The position numbers were made by a program, and so were the translations under genes. From NCBI GenBank assembly GCA_015501605.1, contig JADNRZ010000015.1, forward strand, positions 806,001 to 870,000: DNA of 64,000 nt, in the 5' to 3' direction. Positions 22,579 through 33,034 of the stretch are shown in pieces. This DNA comes from Panaeolus papilionaceus (taxonomy: Eukaryota; Basidiomycota; Agaricomycetes; Agaricales). A model generated the notes under the pieces. The model was not told the DNA's origin, made no database searches, and saw only the letters and a program-made list of their open reading frames with translations. Numbering within the stretch: the stretch's first letter is position 1; every line of letters begins with the position of its first letter.

Positions 22579-23975
22579 ATGGCCTCATTCGGAATTCTGA
22601 ATCTTCCTTACGAGCTCATAGAGTATATACTTCAGAGCAGGGTCTCTGGGGACTCTAAAGGCGATAGTCGCGATAAAGAAACCGAGAGGTTTCTCGGGGC
22701 GTGTAGGCTGACATGTAGAGTTCTCCACTGTATTGCAGCTCCGATGTTGTTTCAAAATTTGCAACTAGGATCTGTATCTGATTGGCACGACCCTGGAACA
22801 CTGGACCGCGTTCACGCATTCCATAATTTGCTACGGGAGAACCAGAAGATTTCCACATATATCCAGTCATGCTCTATCATAACCAACGATTGCCATACAT
22901 TCTTCCAGTCCCCAGATATAGCGGTCATTCTGTCCCAGCTCAGACAGCTTAGACATTTCTCTCTTAGGGTCTACGCTATCAGACCAAAATTATGGTGGTC
23001 GCATGTTACCGAATCCCAGGCTGCAGCGTTTAAAGGGATCTGCAGCTTGCCATCCCTCACGAGTCTCGAATTTCGAGGAATTCACGACTTACCACTTCTT
23101 CAATTACTCGAACACTCTACGAATCTCGGAGAGCTAACATTACGCCATATTTATCTTGACCTCGATGCATACGGTTCCTGTCCTCCGACGTTCAAACTCC
23201 AATCACTACGGCTTATCAACGTCAAGACACCAACTTCAAGATTCCAAAGCTTTAAATTACACGAGATTCCTGCTTTTAGAAGTCTGGAAAGACTTCAAAT
23301 TTATTTCTCCTCAAGAGAAAGCATCGAGCAGGCACGCATGATTCTGGAAGTCACTCAACAAAAGATCAGGGAGCTACACTTTCTCCCATGGCACACAATC
23401 GACTCTGATGGTAATTGGAAAGGTAAGCTTCGCTTATAATAAATCTGTCTACCGGTTACAACAGGATTTACACCTCATCAGATCACATTTCTTTTGGGTT
23501 TTATCTCCATCCACTGCCATCTTTAGAGAAAATCACGATCGAGGAATCTTCCGGGTGGCATACGTCTGGCCATCTCCCCCCTTACATCTCCACCCTACTT
23601 GATCTCCATGGACCAAGCTCCACAGTGAAGCATGTCCACGTCTACACTAACGCGCCCTACAACACCGTTGAGAACACAAGGGACGCATGGCGCGAACTAG
23701 ACCGTATTCTCCGAGAAAAACACCCTGCGCTCAAGCTGTTGACTCTGGAGTGTAACGATCATACATTTCCTCACGACGATCCCAAGCAAGTGCGCGGTGC
23801 AATCGAGACAATCAAGCCGCTGTTCGAAGGAGTAATTGGGACACTCGGGGCTTCAGTGCGATTGCGTGTTAATACTGTTATGACTGGGTGGAGGGGGGTC
23901 AAAGGGGGTACATTGAAGTCGTTTGACATCAGAATCTTGAACATAGCTGCCATCTTCGCGACTAGCCTTCAGTAG
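22579..23975 (+). CDS. F-box protein, copy 2 (LRR-like)
   Basis: Predicted SCF adaptor. The ATG at 22579 opens with GILNLPYELIEYILQSRVSG. CRLTCRVLHCIAAPMLFQNL completes the F-box. Leucine-rich segments follow (LSQLRQLRHFSLRVYA, LPSLTSLEFRGIHDLPLLQL, NLGELTLRHI). Exon 1 ends at WK G|GT near 23424. The acceptor that keeps the frame is the CATCAG just before ATCACATTTC, giving D-H-I-S-F-G-F-Y at the start of exon 2. The acceptor 16 bases earlier would hit a stop. The second exon carries the conserved tail (AWRELDRILREKHPALKLL), which parallels the VDKIFQTKYPALKSLV tail of copy 1. About 450 residues. Target unknown. Confidence 0.72.
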
Positions 23976-24175
23976 GCGTACCAAGTTAATGCAACTAGGT
24001 AACATTAATTATATTTCTTTGCTAGAATATGAGTTATTTTACGCGCGTTCAGAGCGATGTCCCTGCTAGAAGCTTTGTATCTTTGGACTCGCACTATAAA
24101 GACTTCATTCGGGTTCCTTTACACTAGAGCCATGTTCTTCCACGCCCATACAAGTTAGTAGGCTTCGGCTCCGCA

Positions 24176-24183
24176 TATAAAAA
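24176..24183 (+). promoter_or_regulatory. TATA box of the small secreted protein gene
   Basis: The sequence TATAAAAA lies about 60 bp before the ATG at 24242, in the usual position for a strongly expressed fungal gene. Confidence 0.5.
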
Positions 24184-24241
24184 CGGTGAACAAGTTCAAT
24201 CTATTGAATCATTAACCAACACCCGATAAGTACTCGTCAGG

Positions 24242-24812
24242 ATGCTCGTAAAATTTGGACTGATTTCGGCCGTACTTTGTCTGCTGTTCTTCAACATCAG
24301 TGCCTCACCTCAACCCTTCCTCGAGGGTGGCAATGATGTTGCCCTTACTCAAGCCAAGGCAATACATCGAAAGACCTCCGAGGCCGGGTCAGCCGAAGGT
24401 CAGATAGAGGCAAGGTTTTTTTCTTATCATTGCGTATTCGATATGCACTAAAGGCGCTTTCGAAAAATAGGCCAGAGGTTTTGGTGAAGGCGGCTGGATT
24501 ACCCCAACTGGCGGAACCAAAGACACCAATAAAGTCAAGGAGCGACAAGTCAAGGAAATTCTGGCGATCGAGAAGTTCAGGCAGGATGAACCCAGGAATC
24601 GAGCAGTCGCCAAAGGAAACACAGCAGTCGTGCACGATGCTTTTCATAGCAGCTATCCTGGAGGGCCGGCGCACATTACGGTTGATTTTTATAACTCGAA
24701 GGGCAAATTTATCACTCGTTTACACATCGCACCGGATGGGAAGAGGCTCGTGGGGGACGAGCAGACTTCACACTCTGGGGGTAGTAAACCTCCGCCCAAC
24801 AGTCCAAAGTGA
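24242..24812 (+). CDS. Small secreted protein, function unknown
   Basis: The ATG at 24242 encodes a clear signal peptide (MLVKFGLISAVLCLLFFNIS, cleavage expected near ASP-QP). One intron follows: donor in GCA-AG|GTTTTT, acceptor at GCCAG|AGG, joining ...IEA-R-GFGEGGW in frame. The mature part is charged and hydrophilic, with a glycine motif (GGWITPTGGTKD), a lysine/glutamate helix (VKERQVKEILAIEKF) and a C-terminal stretch (PAHITVDFYNSKGKFITRLH) before a P/G-rich end. The mature protein has no cysteine, unlike many small secreted effectors. About 150 residues. I do not recognise the family. The strong signal peptide and TATA box suggest an extracellular product. Confidence 0.65.
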
Positions 24813-25540
24813 TATTCAGAGGCAAAACTGCTTCTATGCAGAACCGGAATCTCAGTCGAGAGCAGAATTATGTAGGAGATGGAGAATATATTACATATGT
24901 CGCAGCTCGACCCAAATCAAGTTTACGAAGGAAGCCGAAAGTGGGTTACTCTTCTGGTGCAAGAATACAACTATATTTTGGCCTGGCTTAAATTTATTGA
25001 GCCAAACCCTGCGATAATATGTCATTCGTCTTGCCCGCTGGACTCTAAGCGTGATCTAAAGCATGCATCTGGAGACTGTTCGGAGAATCTCTCGAGTCAT
25101 TAACAACTGCTTTCAATACTATTAACTGGCTCCGTGGGGTTCAGGCAAGGCACTGAGCTCCATTGACATAGTAATGTCAAAGCAGACTCCCAACAACGCT
25201 GGTGCTCAATTCATTCTTGGCTGACTCCAATGCGCTCCACCACCTTCCAAACGCTTCGAATCTTAGCTTTTATTCATACACTCCTTATCTCGAAGCACCG
25301 GGGTACACGGGTCACTTAATCTTAGAAAATGTGTACCTTACTCATAGGATCAATTATAGCAATACCGGTAGCGCGCTACCCGTAAAGCACCACTGGTGCT
25401 TGTAGTTATCCCACCCCACCGACAAAGCCACAACTAAATTCTGTGATAAGAGCTTTGCATATCATGACGATGGTACATTAACTCACCTGAGGACCCACCC
25501 TCACTTCGTTTTTATTGTAATTTCTACCATTTTGTCTGTC
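24813..25540. other. Intergenic region, no gene seen
   Basis: The region lies between the secreted-protein gene and the FAD oxidase, both on the plus strand. Short frames here (for example 25202-25405) lack ATG context, domains or splice partners. The promoter of the oxidase must lie in it. Confidence 0.45.
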
Positions 25541-27348
25541 ATGTCTTCAGAGCTAGGCCTTCGCTCACTTGTCGCCAACATCCAAGGAGACGTCGTTATT
25601 CCAGAAAGTCCCAACTACGACCAAGCCATTGCTCGATGGGCTGAAAATTCTCAACGGAAGGCAAAGGTTGTGGTATTTGCCAAAACCGAACAAGACGTCG
25701 TTCGCGCAATACAATTTGGACGGACGAACCACCTCCCTCTTGCTGTCCGCGGAGGAGGCCACAGCTCCTCAGGGGCATCTTCCGTCGAAGATGGCCTTGT
25801 GATTGACTTGTCGCGATATTTAAATACCGCTGTTGTCGACCCCAAAGCTCAAACAGTAGCAGTTGGAGGGGGCGCGCTATGGGAAGCAGTTGACAAAGCT
25901 GCAATTCAGCATGGTTTGGCAACAGTAGGAGGAATGGTTAATCATGTACGTCAACTGCCCTTCGATTCCATGAGTCTTTGCTGAATCTCTTCATAGACTG
26001 GCGTCGGAGGGTGAGTTTCTAGAAATATTTGTTACAAAAAATCTCGTTTGATATCATTGATCTTGTTGCAATATGCAAAGACTAACGCTCGGAGGGGGTT
26101 TTGGTTATCTGACGCCGTCACATGGATTGGCGATTGATAACCTTCTCCAGGTAATACACTGACAAATTATTTAGGACCTTTAATCATATAACTAATTCAC
26201 ATACAGGCCACTGTCGTGACTGCTAACGGATCCGTGCTCAAAGCAAGCAAAAACGAGAACTCTGATCTATTTTTCGCCATTCGAGGGGGCGGTGGAAATT
26301 TCGGCGTTGTCACAGAATTTGTCTTCTGTCTGCATCCCCAACGCCGAACAGTTTACGCAGGCCCCCTCTTTTACCCGCCGGGTGTACTCGAAAAGATTGT
26401 CGAGCAAACCAAGCATTGGTTTAAAAACGCTGGTGAGAGGGAAGGAATGGTCCAGAGTATGACCGTTGGCCCAGATGGACAGGTAAAGGGCAAACCATTT
26501 GCAATGTATTCATATTGCTGAATTTTTATTAGCCCCTTGTGATCCTCTTTTTGTTCTATAATGGAAGCGAGGAAGAAGGGAGGAAGAATTACAAAGCATT
26601 CTTTGACTTGGGTGAGTTTTTGCTACTCCAAATCTGCTCTTCGAAACCCTAACGATTTATTCAATCCCAGAACCAGTGATGGATCTCACAAAAGAGATTC
26701 CATACGAGGAGCTTAACGGTTTGCAGGTGAGATTACCAACATGATCATCTTGCTCTGTATTCGACCCTCGAGTTATAGAACGCAACCTCTGGTCATGGAA
26801 AAGGCGTATATCTGAAGGGAGTGGCTCACAAGGAGCCTCACTACGATTCTATCAAAAAGGCACACGAGATGGTTACAGAGACCTTGAAAGGGGGTAACTT
26901 CAATGGGGCTGTTCTCCTCGAATATTTACCTCTGGAAAAGGTATACTCTGTGCCAGCTGAAGAGACCGCATTCCGAAGGGAGAAGGTATCCAGCGTCGTA
27001 GTGCTTCTTAATTGGGACCCGTCCCAGGATCGTACCTCCGAAGCGAGGGCGTTGACACGTGAAGTTTGTTCGATCATCGTCGAGGGACAGAATTTGACGG
27101 AGTCGGAAGGGTTGGGTTATACAAATTTTGGTAAGCGTGATGTCGTTGTATACTTGGTGGAGGACCAGTGACTAAATACATTATATTTCTGCATGAACAG
27201 ATCCTGATGCGGCAGACTCGGAGAGTGCGACTTATGACAAAGCTCGACGTAGTTTTGGAGTCAATTATCCCAGGTTACAGGAGATCAAGAAGCGCTATGA
27301 TCCCGATAACATATTCAACAAATGGTTCCCTATTGTGCCTGCGGCTTA
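25541..27348 (+). CDS. FAD-linked oxidase with BBE domain (PCMH-type)
   Basis: Predicted covalent flavoprotein oxidase of the berberine-bridge/6-hydroxynicotine oxidase class. The ATG at 25541 begins MSSELGLRSL. The FAD-binding domain has VRGGGHSSSG, whose His is the usual 8-alpha attachment site. The second attachment cysteine of bicovalent members is absent: that segment reads GMVNHTGVGG|LTLGGGFGYL. It continues with DLFFAIRGGGGNFGVVTEF. The C-terminal BBE motif is RYDPDNIFNKWFPIVPAA-stop. At least seven introns. No signal peptide is present, so the enzyme is probably intracellular, unlike many secreted relatives. About 480 residues. The substrate cannot be predicted. It sits beside a secreted protein and not beside any synthase. 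Confidence 0.88.
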
Positions 27349-28883
27349 AAAAGGCACAGAAATATGGGCACCGATATATGTAATAAATTTGTATTTGTTC
27401 AGATTTTAACAGACGATAATTATTTTATACATGACTTGAGACTGACTGAGGCATTGACGCGTTTGAGCAACGGTTACGATATGGTCGTGCACGCGCGTCA
27501 CGTTTGCGCTGCCTTTGCGCGCGTTTGCGCTGATCACCTCAGATCATAAGATCGCTTCTCCCTCAAGAGCCGACTAGACCAGCAATCAGTAATCTAAACT
27601 CTCAAGCCAGGACCCCATCCATAGGTCCAGGAAGTCGCTCAGGGTCGATATGCCCAGGTTTCTAAGTAATGAAACCCGCTTAAACACCTCTTATAGTCGC
27701 CTTTTATTTACACAGACCCTGAAGTAGTAGTATCTGCGCAAAAAATCTCGGAGTAGCGAAGCTTTGATGATCCTTGCAGCCCAATCTGGATATATTTCCC
27801 TAATTTAGAATCCCGTAGTAGCACGTGTTCGGGGAAGTCCTGTGACGGGTTCAGCCATCAAAAACCCAAAAGTCTCATGGACCTTTGGCCCTCTCTAGTC
27901 AGGATTGAGTCTCCGGGCATTTGGAATGATGAATGCAAGATAAAGACCTTGCTTTGTGTCTAATTTAACCCTTGGTTGATGGACATGACAGAATCAGACA
28001 GATGCAGGATCAACGAAAGACGTCCAAGGGCAACAATGCTATAGATATGAATGGGAATGGTACTGTACAAAGAATTGAGTAGAACATCTCCGGGACGCAA
28101 GAAGAAACAGCGAACGACAAAACAGTGAAGAAACAACAACGCAGAAACGCGTATGGAAGCTTTTAACGTGTAGTTACAAAGTACAGTTCGCGACAAGCAG
28201 AAAGTCAGGGGTCTGGGGGATAGTTAAGTGAGAAGCAAGGGACTAGTAGGGATGGTGTGCATAGTTCAAGGTATACAAATGTCAGAAAAGAATGCGAACA
28301 AAAGCACACACTCAGACTCCCTTTCAAAAGAAAGACCATGAGATATGACCATGGTTCAGTTGATGTGTTTTTATGAGTACAATGATGATGATGAGGATAA
28401 ACGATGCATAGTGGATCATGGGATGACTGGGAGCGATAAATTAGAGATGCGGCAAAATTGCAAACATAGAAAGCAAAAAAATGGCGAACGCAAGAAAGAA
28501 AAGTGAGAACACAAAGGTGGAGGGGAAAGCGCGTTGAATCCCGGCGTCTTGTCTCGTTGCAGCCATGTGATTCGTGTGTGGGCGTGCTGACGTTTCTGAG
28601 TCGTCGAGCTTTGGGCCTTGTGAAAGCCATATTTAGATCGGGAGGTCGAAATCACATCGTCGAGTTGATTGGCCGGCGCAGATTAACTTCTAGGCCAGTG
28701 CAGAGGTTTGATTTTCAACCGTTGTGGCTTATATGACCTCCAGAGGGATCATAGACGTTCATGGCTGCAATAAATCAAAATATGAGAGACAGGGAGTTTA
28801 TCTGGGAAGCGTACTATTTTGCAGAGCGTTGTTACCGGAAGGCGGCACTAGACATCATAACAATATGTCAGAGTAGGTATATT
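27349..28883. other. Convergent intergenic region, 1.5 kb
   Basis: This separates two genes that end towards each other (FAD oxidase and the Q-rich protein). It should hold both 3' UTRs. Near 27500 is a CpG-rich run of GCGCGT/GCGCTG words. Minus-strand frames at 27960-28655 are hydrophobic but carry no recognisable domain and no supporting splice pattern. Confidence 0.45.
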
Positions 28884-30640
28884 TTAGGACGAGGGAACCC
28901 AGTTATCCGATTGAATCTCACATTGAGTCTGCAGCGAGCCAAGCACCTGGTCTTGCTGGTGGACGCCATCATCGTCATCCACCGTGGACTGCCGATCGTG
29001 ATATCCCCCAATTGAAGAATTTGCAGCAGGGGACATCATCTCCATACTTCCAGCACTTGACGATGTGGCATTCTTCCCCGGGGGCCTACCCTCCACACGC
29101 CTCACAAACTCTCCCCAACACGCTCTGTCGTCGTTGCCCATCTGTTCAAACTCCTCCTTAAGCTGCTGGCTCGCTTTACGCCACACTGCACGGTGGCGGC
29201 ATACAGTACTTTTGACGTAGCGGCTTCCAAAGACCCGTTCAAATGCAGTTCGCTGAGTCATGGTCGCTCCAGACGGTGATTGTGCGATCAAGAGTTCCAT
29301 GGTGTGAAAGCCGGTAGAAAGTTCCAAAACGGTGTAGTCATTTGGCCAGCGTTTGAGAGGTGGATGGGGATGGTAGGGGATAGGAGGAGGTGCTGCATGA
29401 GGTGTGAGAAGATATTGGGGGAGGGTTGTTGTCTGGGCAGTGGCGGCTGTGGTTTGCTGGTCAGGCGGCGTAGACGGATAATATACGGAATTCTGGTAGA
29501 GATAGCCGCTGTTGTCCTGTGAAGTAGTCTGTTGAGTCTGAGCTTGCTGCTGCTGCTGCACCTGTTGCTGTTGCTGCTGCTGGGCCTGCTGCTGGGCCTG
29601 TTGTTGCTGTAACTGGTGTTGGTGTTGGTGCTGGGCCGTCTGCTGCTGCTGAGGGGGGACCTGTCTCTGTGTAGCAACGACGGTATTATCGGACGTCGAC
29701 CCGGCATGACCAGATAGGGAATTGGCCGTCGTAGAGTCCATGCTCGCCGTGGTGGAATGGTTCATATAGAACGTATTGCTGACATGGACCTTGGAGTTAT
29801 GGCCCTCCTGGACCTCTGATCCCGATGGCGCAGAACGTTTAAGTGAATTTGAGGTGGATACTTCAGGATTGACAGCATTCTGAGGCGTACTGGGAAGGGG
29901 GGGAGGATGCGGGGAAGGCTTGGCAGCAGAGGGAAGTGGCTTTAGTGATGGGTATAGACTTTGCTTCTCTACTTCATCGCGAAGTCCAGGACATTCTTCC
30001 TCGGAAAGACCGTCAATCAAAGTTCTCCTAAGTTTATAGAGGACCCTCTGTTGAGCTTCCACCATCCGCACCGATGTTGGGTAATGCTGTTCCCATTGGC
30101 CCGATGAGGGAACATAGGTGTCCAGATAAGATGTTGCCGAAAGGCGCAAGTCATCGATGAGATTCTGGAACGAGAAAAGCTTGAAACATGGAAAGTTGGG
30201 AACAACAAGTTGCAGACGTATAGGGTCCGTATTGGCCTAGAAATAGAATAAAAAAGGATAAGATAATTAGCAAACAGTGGCAGGGACACATAAGACCGGG
30301 GCAAAGAGCCTAAAAGGAAACAAAGCCCTAGCTTGTAACGGGGGTCCATCCCAAAACGTGTATCTCACCTTGTACCATATGACTACAGTGACAGAACGGT
30401 TAAATTCGTCCATCTGCTGCTGGAACTCCTGCTGAAATATGTCGTAAAGCGGTAAATATAGAAACCTTTGAAGCATTATTTAATATCACCGACCCCGTCT
30501 GATGTCGCAATTTGCTGCTGCTGTTGAGGAGACTGACGAGAATGTCGTGGACCACCACCACCTGAAAGCCCCACACCATTCGCTGAATTCAGTGAAATCA
30601 TGTTATAAGGATCCATTGGGCGCTCATGATTCTGATGCAT
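28884..30640 (-). CDS. Glutamine-rich protein, presumed nuclear regulator
   Basis: Family not recognised. The ATG at 30640 begins MHQNHERPMDPYN; an SPQQQQQ patch follows. An intron of about 62 nt appears to join ...ATSDG to QEFQQQMDEFNRSVTVVIWY; its donor (GTCGGT) is unusual, so the exact join is uncertain. A conserved-looking N-terminal segment (IRLQLVVPNFPCFKLFSF, NLIDDLRLSATSYLD) leads to a long low-complexity region with P/S stretches and a Q/QH tract at 29520-29660, coded mainly by CTG/TTG on the plus strand. A second ordered block near the C-terminus reads YTVLELSTGFHTMELLIAQS and TAFERVFGSRYVKSTVCRHR. This two-block plan with polyQ between fits a transcriptional co-regulator, but that is inference. 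About 530 residues. Confidence 0.6.
29524..29660 (-). repeat. Imperfect CAG/CAA (glutamine) trinucleotide repeat
   Basis: On the plus strand this reads as clustered CTG, TTG and GGC triplets (TGCTGCTGCTGCTGC, TTGCTGTTGCTGCTGCTG). It encodes interrupted polyglutamine with Q-A and Q-H periodicity in the Q-rich protein. Such a tract is expected to vary in length between strains. Confidence 0.8.
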
Positions 30641-33034
30641 GGCTGGTTTGGAAGATTGGGTTTCGTATTGTATAACGATGGTGCGTCCCTTGACGACAAC
30701 AAGGCTCAAATCATATAATAAAACCCTAAATGATTGATAAAATATAAATTACATGTTAGTTTCAATGGTTACGATTAAGAATGATTGGAAAGGGGCGTTA
30801 ATACTTGACTCACCGATGCGCTGATATGTAGACTAATGGTCTCTGATCCTGGGCGATGTACCCCAGGTACACGGACAGGTCAACGACAAGACGATAAGGA
30901 AGAGACCGTCGGCGAGACCCGCTTGGTCCGCCTCTCAGCTGATGCGACAAGCAATGCCAAATAAAGTCCGCCGGTCCGTCTAACGGTCCGTGGCTCTCGA
31001 GTCTCAGTGCGCTCCAAATTCTAGACGTCCAAGCGCCTCGGTTGTGTGGTGGGGTCTGTGGTTTCCCGGACGGACGACCACAGGTCGATGTATGGTGTCA
31101 CTAAGCACGAAAGTCTGACGATTACCAGCGTGTTATTTTGCTGCGGTGTGTGAGGTTACCTCGTGCCTGTCAATCTGACATGCCAGAAAAAGAAGCACAA
31201 TATGCGATTGGATTTCACAAGTCCGATAAACTATACAAGCTTTTTGACTATTTCTGGGTTTTACTTGCAGACCAAAGGTAGTAAGGCGGCGCGTATGTCG
31301 CGATGGGAGAGAGGTGAGCTGGAGCACTGCACTAAACGCCCTGCTCAGTTCTGGTTGTAGGTAGTGAAGAGATAGTATTGTGCGTAACTTACCCCAAAGG
31401 GGGCCAAGGGAAAATCCCAGCCATGTCACGCTTGCGCCTTTGTTTGGTGCAATGGAAATTTACAACGGTGAACTTGAAGTCGCCGATGTTTATCAAAAAA
31501 TAAAACCAGAGACGTGAGTAGAAAATACACTCTCTGTGGGGTTCCGGGACGTGGTGTACTTTTATTTCAGTTTCATACCTTTGATAATCAATTGATTAGT
31601 CGAGGTCTTGCGGACGACTATCCAGAATAGCGTCCCTGCTCGTGAGCAAGAGTACTTGGTGAGGTACAGGTCGATGTGGTGGGGTATTGAATATCCGGTC
31701 CCGGGGAGCCACGGACAGGATTGAGTACCCTTTGGGTGCAGTAGCGTGTGGAGTGGTAGACCGCCTCAGCGCTTGATAGACGAGTGTCATTGGAAGGTGT
31801 GCTCAAGTATCAAGGTGAACCCGAGATTTTGCATAACATGAAGAAGCTCCCAGGTGACGCAAAAACGTCCCATAAGTCGTAGGCGACACGGTAGACAAGA
31901 GCCAGCTGGCCAATCCATTTCCCCTTTGGAGGTGCAAGAGCTTACTGCAAAGCTGGATAATGGGGAAGGCCCAAGACCAGCTCAAGATCAGATAACTGAT
32001 AATCAAGCCCCTAAAGACGTACGTAACATCATTTTTACTCCCCCTCAGCACCCTGTCAACCGAAGACTATATCCCGCCGCACCTGAATGACGAAATATGT
32101 CAGAGACCTCGTCCATGGATATGATTGGGAGGGAGGGAAGCGAATTTTGATAAATTTGGCGATGGTCCCAGATTCAGAGGGCTGGATACCGTTGCTCAGC
32201 GGGGGAATATACCTAAGTAGGGGTGTACGATAATGATGAAGCAGATAGGACCAAACGGAAACTTGGGATCGTCATCCCGCAGTTGGAGGCATGCCCAGAC
32301 GGAAATCATAACAGTTACCCAGAGAGCAGTCAGGAGAGGACATTGTGTTCTCCCTCATTGGGCACCTGAAGGTCGAAGCTTGGTTGGTAGCCAGCTATTT
32401 GGACAGTGACCCAACCAGATCCGCAAAAGACATTCGTGAGGGCAACAGCGGTTTTCTAGGAGACAGACGATAGTCCATGATACGAAATGGTTGCCAGAGA
32501 AATGACGTTTCCAACCAGAGGTCATTGCTTGACACAGGAGCCCTACTCCAGATGGTCTGGAACAGGGTTAGATTGCGGGTAGACGTAAAAGGGATGAATG
32601 AATATGCCGACCAATGACCATGAAAGGAGCAGAGTCGCGTCGAAAAAGCTCAAAATTTTGCGCTTGAGATCGAGTATTTAAACCTTGCAAGATACCTCTG
32701 GTCAATGTGCCCATAGGCTCAGTCAAAATTTCGAGTCAATCATGGGCAACATGTCTCCATTCTTGGAGCGCGGTGGCAAAGGAGCTAGCACAACACGACT
32801 ACCCTTCCAACAAACCTCAAAACTTTCTCTAGTAAAAGCTATTATATCTGAGTGAGTTCCAGTGTAATCCTTTGCTAAAAAAATTATTCTGCGACGTACT
32901 TGGGGATAGATTCTTCACATTCTCATGAAGGTTAAATCCAAGATTTATTTGTCCCTGAATCAAACAAAGAAATAGCCCGAGCTCCATATTCTCACGACAC
33001 AACCCTTGGAATTGAACTTCTTCATCGTCACAAC
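30641..33034. other. 2.4-kb divergent intergenic region
   Basis: This lies between the Q-rich gene (minus) and RNA14 (plus). The first 500 bp next to the Q-rich gene probably contain its promoter and 5' UTR. Frames at 31803-32090 (both strands) are the longest, up to 82 codons, but show no domain. I cannot exclude a decayed gene or transposon relic around 31.8-32.6 kb. No inverted or direct terminal repeats were seen. Confidence 0.4.

Noticed and set aside
16300..27348. Secondary-metabolite gene cluster (P450, FAD oxidase, secreted protein, hydrolase nearby)
   Set aside because: No polyketide synthase, NRPS, terpene cyclase, DMATS or RiPP precursor is visible, and housekeeping genes are interleaved.
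25541..27348. Bicovalent flavin attachment in the FAD oxidase
   Set aside because: The position of the second (cysteine) attachment site reads VNHTGVGG, without Cys; only the His of RGGGHS remains.
31803..32090. Overlapping ORFs on both strands, possible transposon relic
   Set aside because: No reverse transcriptase, integrase or transposase motif and no terminal repeats were found; frames are under 85 codons.
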